From Bacteroidota bacterium (lineage in GTDB: Bacteria; Bacteroidota; Kryptoniia; Kryptoniales; JAKASW01): a DNA stretch of 5,916 nucleotides. The DNA lies in assembly GCA_021785235.1 (NCBI GenBank), contig JAJYGB010000256.1:1-5916 (forward strand). Direction: 5' to 3'. Every line of letters starts with the position of its first letter. Within the stretch, counting starts at the first letter, position 1. Below the pieces are notes generated by a model, which ran no database searches, was not told the DNA's origin, and saw nothing but the letters and a program-made list of their open reading frames with translations. Position numbers and translations under genes: made by a program. Below, piece by piece: positions 1 through 4,995 of the stretch.

Positions 1-183
1 TCTCAGTTCTATACCGACAGCACTATGACGATCAAGCTCGGTGGCAACGACGTTCAGATCGGCGTACCCCTGTCCCCCGGCCAGTCGACATTCTGGACAA
101 TAACTTTCTCCACCACGTCGGTGGATGTCAGGCAGTTTCCGAATTTCAGGATCGGGGATCTGAGGGCTATTTACAAGAACTGA
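1..183 (+). CDS. C-terminal end of a lipoprotein-like protein, paralogue of the next gene (5' truncated)
   Basis: Only the last 60 codons are present, read in frame 1 and ending at TGA 181-183; the start lies outside the window. The visible part aligns without gaps to the last 60 residues of the protein at 304-729, with about 41 of 60 identical. Shared blocks are QFYTDST, QIGVPLSPGQS and a C-terminal FP-F-R-D-RA-YKN pattern. This resembles the end of a small Ig-like beta-sandwich domain of the FxLYD type, in which a polar strand is followed by an L-pG turn. Function is unknown. By analogy with the intact neighbour it is probably a lipidated envelope protein, but its signal peptide cannot be seen. 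It could be intact or a 5'-degraded copy; the window does not decide this. No terminator with a T run follows the stop. Confidence 0.75.
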   Translation, partial: SQFYTDSTMTIKLGGNDVQIGVPLSPGQSTFWTITFSTTSVDVRQFPNFRIGDLRAIYKN

Positions 184-251
184 GAGCTTTGTCGGTTAAC
201 GATCCGGCGGGGACTTCTTGACGCGTCGCACCCTGCAACACGGGGGCGGAC

Positions 252-280
252 TTGATAAAGAAGCTGCCGAAGGCTAAGAT
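252..280 (+). promoter_or_regulatory. Probable sigma-70-type promoter for the lipoprotein gene at 304
   Basis: A -35 box TTGATA (252-257; five of six match TTGACA) and a -10 box TAAGAT (275-280; four of six match TATAAT) are separated by exactly 17 bases. The predicted transcription start near 287 would leave a very short leader containing the AAAGGGAGG ribosome-binding site (291-299). The site suggests the second lipoprotein copy is transcribed on its own and not only by read-through from the first. Confidence 0.5.
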
Positions 281-303
281 TCATCCGGTCAAAGGGAGGT
301 TGT

Positions 304-729
304 TTGATTAAGGGAATGCTCGCGTTGTCCGCGGTGTTTTCGCTCGTCATCGTTTCGTGCGATGTGACCGTGCACGACGGGATGGGCGACCAGCCCGCCG
401 ATTCTGGGACCGGCGATGCGGGGATAAGCAATGTTACCTTCACGGTTGACACGACCTACATGGTCGCGAGTCCCGGGATGCTGGTTGCGCGCGGCCTGGC
501 GAAGAATACCGGATCGGGAACCATAAGCTCGCCATGGTACATAGAATGCCAGTTCTACACTGACTCAACCCTCCTCATTAAGCTCGGCGTCAACGATACA
601 CAAATAGGCGTGCCTCTATCGCCCGGACAGTCAGTGTATTGGGCGATCAGTTTATCAAGCGGCAACGTCGACGTCCGCCGCTTTCCCGATTTCAGGGTCA
701 GCGACATGAGGGCCCTGTATAAGAATTGA
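304..729 (+). CDS. Small secreted lipoprotein with a C-terminal FxLYD-like beta domain
   Basis: A 141-residue protein of unknown function. Residues 1-18 form a short lipoprotein signal: a Lys at position 3, a hydrophobic stretch, then the lipobox I-V-S-C with Cys19 as the predicted lipidated residue. A polar Gly/Asp-rich linker follows (about 20-40). Residues 42-141 look like one all-beta domain with G64, the K-N-T-G turn at 67-70, a WYIECQFYTD strand and the L-S-P-G turn at 105-108, reminiscent of FxLYD-type domains. The start is taken as TTG 304, because GGGAGG (294-299) lies just upstream and this start supplies the positive residue before the hydrophobic core. ATG 316 is an alternative that still keeps the lipobox. 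The gene is a tandem paralogue of the truncated gene ending at 183. It likely sits on the periplasmic or outer face of the envelope. The lipoprotein call is firm; the domain name is tentative. Confidence 0.8.
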   Translation: MIKGMLALSAVFSLVIVSCDVTVHDGMGDQPADSGTGDAGISNVTFTVDTTYMVASPGMLVARGLAKNTGSGTISSPWYIECQFYTDSTLLIKLGVNDTQIGVPLSPGQSVYWAISLSSGNVDVRRFPDFRVSDMRALYKN

Positions 730-895
730 GTTCACCGTCGGATCGCGGGAATCGTCGTAAGGGGCGGCCGACAGTCCTGCGTTGAAGAGGATCATTCACA
801 CTCCCGGTCCGAACGGCCGGAACGAAATCGGCCCGTCGGATCGTTAGGTTATGAGCTGTTTGGTATACCGACGGATGATCCGGAGGATTATTAAT

Positions 896-1369
896 GTGGA
901 AATGAAACAATATTTGCTCGGTACTTTCAGATTCAACGACCGTGCTAACAAGATGGTTCTTGCTAGGGTGCGGGAACTTCCCGATCCCAAAGAAGCGGTG
1001 AAGTTCTTCAGCCATCTCGCCAACTCGCAGTACAAGTGGATGGCAAGGATCCTCCGCGACCAAAAAGCGGCGGAGATGGACTGGTGGGATCCGATCTATC
1101 CGTTCGATGAGCTCGAAAAGAAATGGGACGACAGCCTGGGGCTCTGGACGGCCTACATCGGGAACAGGACCGAGGAGCAGTTGTTCGAGGAAAAACGGTT
1201 TGTCGGTTTCGACGGCGGCGAGTGGGCCGCTCCGCTGAAGGACATCGCGCTCCAGCTGAATTACCACTCGATACATCACCGCGCGCAGATACAGACCATC
1301 ATCCGCAGCCAGGGACTCGAACCCGACTTCGTCGACTATATCGGCACGGTCTACAGAAAAATTGACTGA
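896..1369 (+). CDS. DinB-superfamily protein (putative metal-dependent, four-helix bundle)
   Basis: A 157-residue cytoplasmic protein, mostly helical, with the DinB/YfiT layout. The N-terminal segment YLLGTFRFNDRANKMVLARV fits helix 1. His40 in FFSHLANSQYKWM fits the first metal ligand in helix 2, and NYHSIHHRAQ (122-131) supplies the H-x3-H pair His124/His128. In this superfamily such a His triad commonly binds a divalent metal, and some members are thiol S-transferases (bacillithiol or mycothiol dependent), so a detoxification or thiol-transfer role is possible but not shown. The start is chosen as GTG 896 because GGAGG at 882-886 is 9 bases upstream; ATG 902 would also work. The frame stays open up to ATG 851, but that start lacks a ribosome-binding site and would add an unusual Arg-rich N terminus. 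The nitrobindin-like gene begins 27 bases after the stop, so the two are likely co-transcribed. Confidence 0.85.
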   Translation: MEMKQYLLGTFRFNDRANKMVLARVRELPDPKEAVKFFSHLANSQYKWMARILRDQKAAEMDWWDPIYPFDELEKKWDDSLGLWTAYIGNRTEEQLFEEKRFVGFDGGEWAAPLKDIALQLNYHSIHHRAQIQTIIRSQGLEPDFVDYIGTVYRKID

Positions 1370-1396
1370 CACGAAACCTAAACAGCGGAGATTGGA

Positions 1397-1885
1397 ATGC
1401 CTATAACCATCGCCGACCTCGGATTCATCATCGGAAAATGGGAAGGAATTGGGCTCGCCGAATATCCCACCATAGCGCCGGTCGATTACGATGAAGGACT
1501 GGTCTTCACGAGGAACGATAAAGATCCGGTGATCCACTACGAACAGCGGACCTGGATCAGGTCTTCGGATGAAAACAACGGACACCCGGTATTCTGGGAA
1601 TCCGGTTTCATCATCGACAAGGGAGAAGGGCTCTTCGAACTCGTGAGTGCTCAGAAGAGCGGACGGGTTGAAATCCTCAGGGGCAGTCCGGTGAATTCCG
1701 AGGGCAACATAATAGAAATAGATTTCACCAGCGTGTCGATCTCAAATGATGCCAGGATGATAAAATCGGGAAGGCGGTTCCGCTTTCTCGAGAACATAAT
1801 AGACTATGAACTGCAAATGAGCACGACCGCTAACCCGGCGTACGACAGGCACTTGAAGGCACGGCTGAAGCGCCCGGGGCTATAG
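1397..1885 (+). CDS. Nitrobindin-like heme-binding beta-barrel protein (DUF1794/THAP4-type)
   Basis: A 162-residue cytoplasmic protein matching the nitrobindin pattern along its whole length. It has IIGKWEGIGLAEYPTI (11-26, the family's G-x-W-x-G-x-G-x-x-x-YP-T signature) and HYEQRTW (47-53). A P-x-x-x-ESGF block (64-71) and an A-x-x-SG-x-x-E-I-x-x-G stretch (85-96) follow. The C-terminal RHLKARLKR (151-159) contains His152, which corresponds to the proximal heme ligand of characterised family members. Nitrobindins bind ferric heme in a 10-stranded barrel and have been linked to nitric-oxide binding and peroxynitrite isomerisation; activity here is inferred from family and the conserved His. 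The start ATG 1397 has GGAG (1387-1390) six bases upstream. The gene follows the DinB-type gene by 27 bases, suggesting an operon. The length is normal for the single-domain form. Confidence 0.88.
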   Translation: MPITIADLGFIIGKWEGIGLAEYPTIAPVDYDEGLVFTRNDKDPVIHYEQRTWIRSSDENNGHPVFWESGFIIDKGEGLFELVSAQKSGRVEILRGSPVNSEGNIIEIDFTSVSISNDARMIKSGRRFRFLENIIDYELQMSTTANPAYDRHLKARLKRPGL

Positions 1886-1920
1886 GTCTACTCGCGGGCA
1901 GACGGTTGCCTTTCAGAAAA

Positions 1921-1940
1921 GGTGACATTAAATTGACACC
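1921..1940. repeat. Imperfect 20-bp inverted repeat in the 226-bp gap before the outer-membrane gene
   Basis: GGTGACA (1921-1927) and TGACACC (1934-1940) are inverted with one mismatch around the AT-rich centre TTAAAT. The unit also reads as two TGACA direct repeats (1923-1927 and 1934-1938). Its dyad form and AT centre resemble a regulator binding site, but it lies about 170 bases upstream of the ATG at 2112, and no matching promoter could be placed. As RNA it would be a weak hairpin without a T run, so it is not a clear terminator. The rest of 1886-2111 shows only the ribosome-binding site at 2101-2105. Confidence 0.3.
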
Positions 1941-2100
1941 GAAAGGGTAGCAATCAGGGTAAAGAAGCTGCACTACTCTATTTCCGATTGACCTGCGATG
2001 CGGGATGTCATCACGCAGACAGACTGACTAAACAACGCCTCGACGATCGTTGCGGGGCAATTTCATATAGAATGTCTCCTCTAAAATGGACTACTTAATC

Positions 2101-2105
2101 GGAGG
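2101..2105 (+). promoter_or_regulatory. Strong ribosome-binding site for the outer-membrane protein gene
   Basis: GGAGG lies six bases before ATG 2112 and fixes that start. Just upstream are AT-rich candidates for a -10 box (TAAAAT 2082-2087, TAGAAT 2068-2073). Neither has a recognisable -35 box at 16-18 bases, so no promoter is called. Confidence 0.7.
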
Positions 2106-2111
2106 TCTGCG

Positions 2112-2756
2112 ATGAAAATTCTTTTTCGGTCGTTCACACTCTTCTCGTTAATATTCTTCGCCGGGTCGGCGGTGTCTGCCCAGGAGCTGGTTCTGAAGGA
2201 CAGGTCGGTTCTCGAATTTAGTATCGGCATGTGGGGCGGATCAAAAGTCTCGAACACTATCGGCATCAGCGGCGTCCGGACAACGGCCGACGTCAGCTTG
2301 TTTGTCGGGAATTTTGTCTATGCTTACAACCTGCGCGAGTATATGGCGGTGACGTTGAGTGCCGGTGTGTTGGCGGCCGGCGCGAGCTCGAACGTGGGCG
2401 TACTTGGAGTCAGCCAGCAGGCTGGTACGGTAGTCCCCATTTTGCTCGGCATGCGGTACTCCGTCCCCTACCCCGAACCGGGAGCGACAGTGCGTCCGTT
2501 CCTCGCGCTCGGCGTAGGATCATATCTTGGTCTTGAATCTAACAGCTCCGTCGGATTGACGGTCGTTCAGGAGAGCCACACGGAGACGGCGTTCGGCGGA
2601 CGGGTTGGAGTTGGAGCGGATTTTTACGTCGGGAACAGCTTCAAGTTTGTTGCGAACGCGGGCTACAACCTCATGGCGAATTTCTCCGCCCCTGTCACGG
2701 GGAGAATGAACTACAACGGCGGAGATTTCTCGATTGGGGCGGGGTTCGCTTTCTGA
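2112..2756 (+). CDS. Outer-membrane beta-barrel protein (porin-like, small)
   Basis: A 214-residue exported protein. Residues 1-23 are a classical signal peptide (Lys2, Arg6, long hydrophobic core, AVSA then QE, so cleavage is predicted after Ala23). The mature part of about 191 residues is rich in Gly, Ser, Val and aromatics. It alternates polar and hydrophobic residues in strand-like blocks such as LEFSIGMWGG, NFVYAYNL, VTLSAGVLAAG, FLALGVGSYLGL and GGRVGVGADFYVG. It ends GGDFSIGAGFAF, with the terminal Phe expected of a BAM recognition signal. Size and pattern suit an 8-stranded barrel of the OmpA/OmpW-like small barrel type. No specific family motif was recognised, so substrate or role is unknown. 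The gene stands alone, 226 bases after the nitrobindin-like gene, and converges on the DUF202 gene. Confidence 0.82.
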   Translation: MKILFRSFTLFSLIFFAGSAVSAQELVLKDRSVLEFSIGMWGGSKVSNTIGISGVRTTADVSLFVGNFVYAYNLREYMAVTLSAGVLAAGASSNVGVLGVSQQAGTVVPILLGMRYSVPYPEPGATVRPFLALGVGSYLGLESNSSVGLTVVQESHTETAFGGRVGVGADFYVGNSFKFVANAGYNLMANFSAPVTGRMNYNGGDFSIGAGFAF

Positions 2757-2774
2757 AAAGAGCGTTCGTAAGCG

Positions 2775-2792
2775 GGCGCCGGCGGACGCGCC
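2775..2792. other. GC-rich hairpin in the convergent gap, function unclear
   Basis: GGCGC (2775-2779) and GCGCC (2788-2792) can form a 5-bp stem with an 8-base loop. It sits 19 bases past the stop of the outer-membrane gene and 57 bases beyond the end of the oppositely transcribed DUF202 gene, where a shared terminator would be expected. There is no T run on either strand, so it is not a canonical intrinsic terminator. Confidence 0.25.
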
Positions 2793-2848
2793 ACGGCTAC
2801 ACGTTACTAATGTTCCCGGCCCCCGGACTCCATGAATTATGGCGGGTG

Positions 2849-3253
2849 TCATGTACTCTTGATCAGATAAATAACGAGGAAGACACCGATGGCCAGCACT
2901 ATTAATGTAACAAGCCTGACGAGCGCCGGCGAGGAGTGATAGGCGTCTTCTTCTATTTCTCTTTCGACTCTTCGAAACCTAAAGAAAGCGAGGAGGCCGA
3001 TAGCCGCCCCGAGCCCGACCAATAGAATGCCGAACGCGGAGGAGTAGCCGTGTATAACCGGAGATCCAGCCTGGGGTATGCCCGACTTCCCTATGATATG
3101 GGAAATTTCTTTTATGAACAGGGCGAACTTTTCGACGACAAACCCGAACGCCATTATGCCGATGCTTGTGCGTATCCAGGCGAGAAACGTTCGCTCATTC
3201 GCGAGGTGAACGCGGCGGTTGCTCGCGTTTTGGTTCTTCACTTCTTCTGTCAT
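2849..3253 (-). CDS. DUF202/YidH-family small inner-membrane protein
   Basis: A 134-residue protein with three predicted membrane helices at about residues 26-48, 72-91 and 111-131. The N-terminal signature LANERTFLAWIRTSIG (17-32) is the hallmark of the DUF202/YidH family. A basic-acidic patch, FRFRRVEREIEED (91-103), follows helix 2 on the presumed cytoplasmic side. The molecular function of the family is not settled. The length is typical of a single-domain member. The start ATG (3253) has only a weak purine-rich sequence before it. The gene begins 64 bases after the acyl-ACP desaturase stop on the same strand. It is therefore probably the second gene of that transcript, although a strong hairpin lies in the gap and no separate promoter was found. 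Confidence 0.88.
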   Translation of the reverse strand: MTEEVKNQNASNRRVHLANERTFLAWIRTSIGIMAFGFVVEKFALFIKEISHIIGKSGIPQAGSPVIHGYSSAFGILLVGLGAAIGLLAFFRFRRVEREIEEDAYHSSPALVRLVTLIVLAIGVFLVIYLIKST

Positions 3254-3299
3254 ATCCGTCGAATGCTATGGGATTGCTGTTGCATCAGACTAACCTGAA

Positions 3300-3316
3300 G
3301 CCGCCGGCCCGGCGGC
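3300..3316 (-). terminator. Perfect GC-rich stem-loop just after the desaturase stop (terminator or attenuator candidate)
   Basis: GCCGCCGG (3300-3307) and CCGGCGGC (3309-3316) are exact inverted repeats around a single base. In the RNA they would form a stem of about 6-8 bp, beginning 1 base after the desaturase stop codon. On the transcribed (minus) strand it is followed by TTCAGGTTAG, which has no real T run. It may therefore act as a partial terminator or an mRNA 3'-end stabiliser between the desaturase and DUF202 genes and not as a full stop. The structure is certain; the function is inferred. Confidence 0.4.
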
Positions 3317-3317
3317 G

Positions 3318-4298
3318 CTAAGCCATCTCGAGCACGCGTCCGAATATCACGTCGAACGAGAAGCTCTTGGAGTTGATGCGCGACTCGATGAAGTCGGCCA
3401 CCTTCTGCAGCCGCGCCGGTATGGACATTATCTTGTCCTGGGCTTTCCTTCCGATTTCGTTCAGTTGAGTCATGAACTCGATGTTCCACGAACTTATCAA
3501 CTGCTCGACGATCTTTTGGTAGTCTCTCGGCCCGTATATTCCGGAGCGCCGCACGACGTCGGCGTACTCGTTGAAGTTCACTACGGATATCCCCGGCATG
3601 TCGATGCTCGGCATAACCCCCGCCGCTGACTCGAGAGCGGCGTTCGGATCGCGGGCGAGTATTTCCCTGAATACGTTCAGGTAAAAAGCATAATGGCGTG
3701 ACTCGTCCTGGGCAATCTTCTGTGTGATCGCGTAGAGAAGCGGTTCCTGCTCCGAGACCAGTTTACCGGTGTTGAGATGGGACACCGCGGTTGCCTTTTC
3801 CTGCGCGCTCGTGTAGACGAAAACCTTGTAGGGATCGCCGTTCCAGGTGGGGTGGAACCCCGCTCGGATGTATTCAAACTGCATTTTGTCCAGTACCGAG
3901 AAGTTGAGAAGCCGCGAGTCGCGGATGTAGTCGCGGAGAACATTCCCGTGGCGGTCTTCTTCCGCGGTCCAGAGCCCGTTCCATTCCTTCCAGTGCGGAC
4001 CGTCCCCGAGATTGGCAGCTATGAGTCTGTGGAAGTGCGGAAGCCCTTCTTCGGTGAGGATGTTAAGCGCAAGCGCCACCCTGGCGTTATCAGCAATTCC
4101 CTCCGCCCGTTTCCGGAGTTCGGCGAGCTCTTTTTCATTTTGTGCTCCCTGGTCGGCGGGGAGAAAATCGGAGGGGAACCACAGCTCACGCTTGGACTCA
4201 TGTTTTGAGATCATGTCTCGCACCGGATTTTCGAGATCGCGTAGGACATCGTATTTTTCCCGGAGGCGTCCGTTAACGGCCAAGGACTCTATTTGCAT
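3318..4298 (-). CDS. Soluble acyl-[acyl-carrier-protein] desaturase (diiron, ferredoxin-dependent type)
   Basis: A 326-residue protein that would insert a cis double bond into acyl chains still bound to ACP, using O2 and reduced ferredoxin. Numbering from the chosen start, it has WFPSDFLP (40-47) and TEEGLPHF (82-89), supplying the first Glu ligand. Next come EEDRH (113-117; Glu114/His117), QEKATAVSH (166-174; Glu167) and DESRH (198-202; Glu199/His202). These are the two E-x-x-H pairs and bridging Glu residues of the stearoyl-ACP desaturase diiron site, all intact. SGIYGPRDY (252-260) matches the later helix region. The length fits bacterial members. The frame is open upstream to ATG 4373. 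That ATG lacks a ribosome-binding site and would lie upstream of the predicted transcription start, so ATG 4298, preceded by AGAGAG, is preferred. DUF202 follows downstream, and a cupin gene is divergent. Confidence 0.88.
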   Translation of the reverse strand: MQIESLAVNGRLREKYDVLRDLENPVRDMISKHESKRELWFPSDFLPADQGAQNEKELAELRKRAEGIADNARVALALNILTEEGLPHFHRLIAANLGDGPHWKEWNGLWTAEEDRHGNVLRDYIRDSRLLNFSVLDKMQFEYIRAGFHPTWNGDPYKVFVYTSAQEKATAVSHLNTGKLVSEQEPLLYAITQKIAQDESRHYAFYLNVFREILARDPNAALESAAGVMPSIDMPGISVVNFNEYADVVRRSGIYGPRDYQKIVEQLISSWNIEFMTQLNEIGRKAQDKIMSIPARLQKVADFIESRINSKSFSFDVIFGRVLEMA

Positions 4299-4375
4299 CA
4301 CATCTCTCTGTTTAAACTGTGGGAATTTCAGCCGCGTGCGTTCGTTCTGCAGCCAGCAGGGCTCGACTATCATAT

Positions 4376-4402
4376 ATTATCGCAGTTTCGCCCAGGAAAC
4401 AA
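4376..4402 (-). promoter_or_regulatory. Candidate promoter for the desaturase operon
   Basis: On the minus strand, TTGTTT (4402-4397) and an extended -10, TGC-GATAAT (4384-4376), are separated by 15 bases. The spacing is short, but the TGn extension partly compensates in sigma-70 promoters. Transcription would start near 4369, leaving about 70 bases of leader before ATG 4298. This supports rejecting the longer reading that starts at 4373. Confidence 0.38.
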
Positions 4403-4413
4403 GAATCGAGGCG

Positions 4414-4442
4414 TTGGTTTTTTGGAGAATGGCTGGTATCAT
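4414..4442 (+). promoter_or_regulatory. Probable sigma-70-type promoter for the cupin gene
   Basis: TTGGTT (4414-4419) and TATCAT (4437-4442) are separated by exactly 17 bases, with TGG (4434-4436) giving an extended -10. Transcription would start near 4449, about 30 bases before ATG 4481. The promoter is back to back with the desaturase promoter: their -35 boxes are only 11 bases apart, so one bound regulator could affect both. Confidence 0.48.
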
Positions 4443-4480
4443 TGAAAACGCTTCAAAAACGACAGGTTATCGGGAGACAA

Positions 4481-4837
4481 ATGGATAAAGTCAACATCTC
4501 GCGGAAGTTTGGGCTATTCCGCGATTACTGGAGTCCCAAAATAGTAGGTGAACTAAACGACTCTTATGTTAAGCTGGTGAAGCTCAAAGGAGAGTTCATC
4601 TGGCATTCGCATGAGAAGGAAGACGAGCTGTTCCTCGTCGTGAAGGGACGGCTTGTGATCAGACTTCGGGAGCGCGACGTGCGGTTGGAAGAGGGCGAGT
4701 TCTTCATAGTGCCGAAAGGAGTTGAACATATGCCGGTCGCGGAGGAGGAAGCGCACGTGCTTCTCCTTGAGCCGAAGACGACGCTCAACACAGGTAACGT
4801 CAGGAACGAGAGAACAGTGGAGGCGAAGTGGATATAA
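4481..4837 (+). CDS. Single-domain cupin protein (small mannose-6-phosphate-isomerase-like cupin)
   Basis: A 118-residue cytoplasmic protein made of one cupin barrel. Motif 1 is GEFIWHSHEKEDELFLVVKG (37-56), which fits G-x4-H-x-H-x4-E-x6-G with metal ligands His42, His44 and Glu49. Motif 2 is GEFFIVPKGVEH (72-83), which supplies His83; the usual closing Asn is absent, as in many small cupins. The full His3-Glu set implies a bound divalent metal. The substrate or reaction cannot be told from sequence: such proteins include dioxygenases, isomerases and sugar- or effector-binding proteins. The start ATG 4481 is chosen because GGGAG (4472-4476) lies four bases upstream. The frame extends upstream to 4319, but that part lies beyond the predicted promoter and lacks homology-like features. 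The gene is divergent from the desaturase and followed by the MFS gene, which has its own promoter. Confidence 0.88.
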   Translation: MDKVNISRKFGLFRDYWSPKIVGELNDSYVKLVKLKGEFIWHSHEKEDELFLVVKGRLVIRLRERDVRLEEGEFFIVPKGVEHMPVAEEEAHVLLLEPKTTLNTGNVRNERTVEAKWI

Positions 4838-4941
4838 TCCATGCCATCGGCAACCTGACCCGGGTGCAAGGGCGGACCCTCCGTTGACGATCGATCCTTC
4901 GGTGGTTATCCACGCAGCCTTCGTATTCCCATTCTGGAAGT

Positions 4942-4970
4942 TTGAGGTTGACGGAGCGGTTCATTATAAT
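4942..4970 (+). promoter_or_regulatory. Strong sigma-70-like promoter for the MFS transporter gene
   Basis: TTGAGG (4942-4947) and a perfect TATAAT (4965-4970) are separated by exactly 17 bases. Transcription would begin near 4977, about 19 bases before ATG 4996. The rest of the 158-base gap 4838-4995 holds a weaker TTGACG-N17-TATCCA pair (4884-4912) and no T-run terminator. The transporter is therefore likely expressed independently of the cupin gene. Confidence 0.6.
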
Positions 4971-4995
4971 GTCGAAGCACCGAAAGTGAACCCCA

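Noticed and set aside
256..267. TAAAGAAGCTGC shared with 1960-1971
   Set aside because: One 12-base match between two places is about what chance gives in a window of this size, and the flanks do not match.
851..895. Longer N terminus for the DinB protein starting at ATG 851
   Set aside because: No ribosome-binding site lies before 851, whereas GGAGG (882-886) sits inside the extension at the right distance from GTG 896. The added residues do not fit the family's N terminus.
698..1585. Long open frame on the minus strand (295 codons)
   Set aside because: It runs antisense to both the DinB and nitrobindin-like genes, whose family motifs and ribosome-binding sites are clear. Its translation is rich in Arg/Pro with no recognisable domain, so it is a mirror frame.
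1909..1922. CCTTT/AAAGG hairpin after the nitrobindin-like gene as a terminator
   Set aside because: The stem is only 5 bp, AT-heavy, and not followed by a T run.
1993..2017. Apparent inverted repeat TGCGATG/CATCACGCA
   Set aside because: Pairing needs a two-base bulge and leaves short stems, so it is not convincing as a structure or operator.
3777..4208. Open frame on the plus strand inside the desaturase gene
   Set aside because: The minus-strand desaturase has all six diiron ligands and family motifs. The antisense frame has no ribosome-binding site or domain.
4319..4480. 54-residue N-terminal extension of the cupin frame
   Set aside because: The region contains the predicted divergent promoters and encodes a basic, low-quality sequence. 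GGGAG before ATG 4481 marks the better start.
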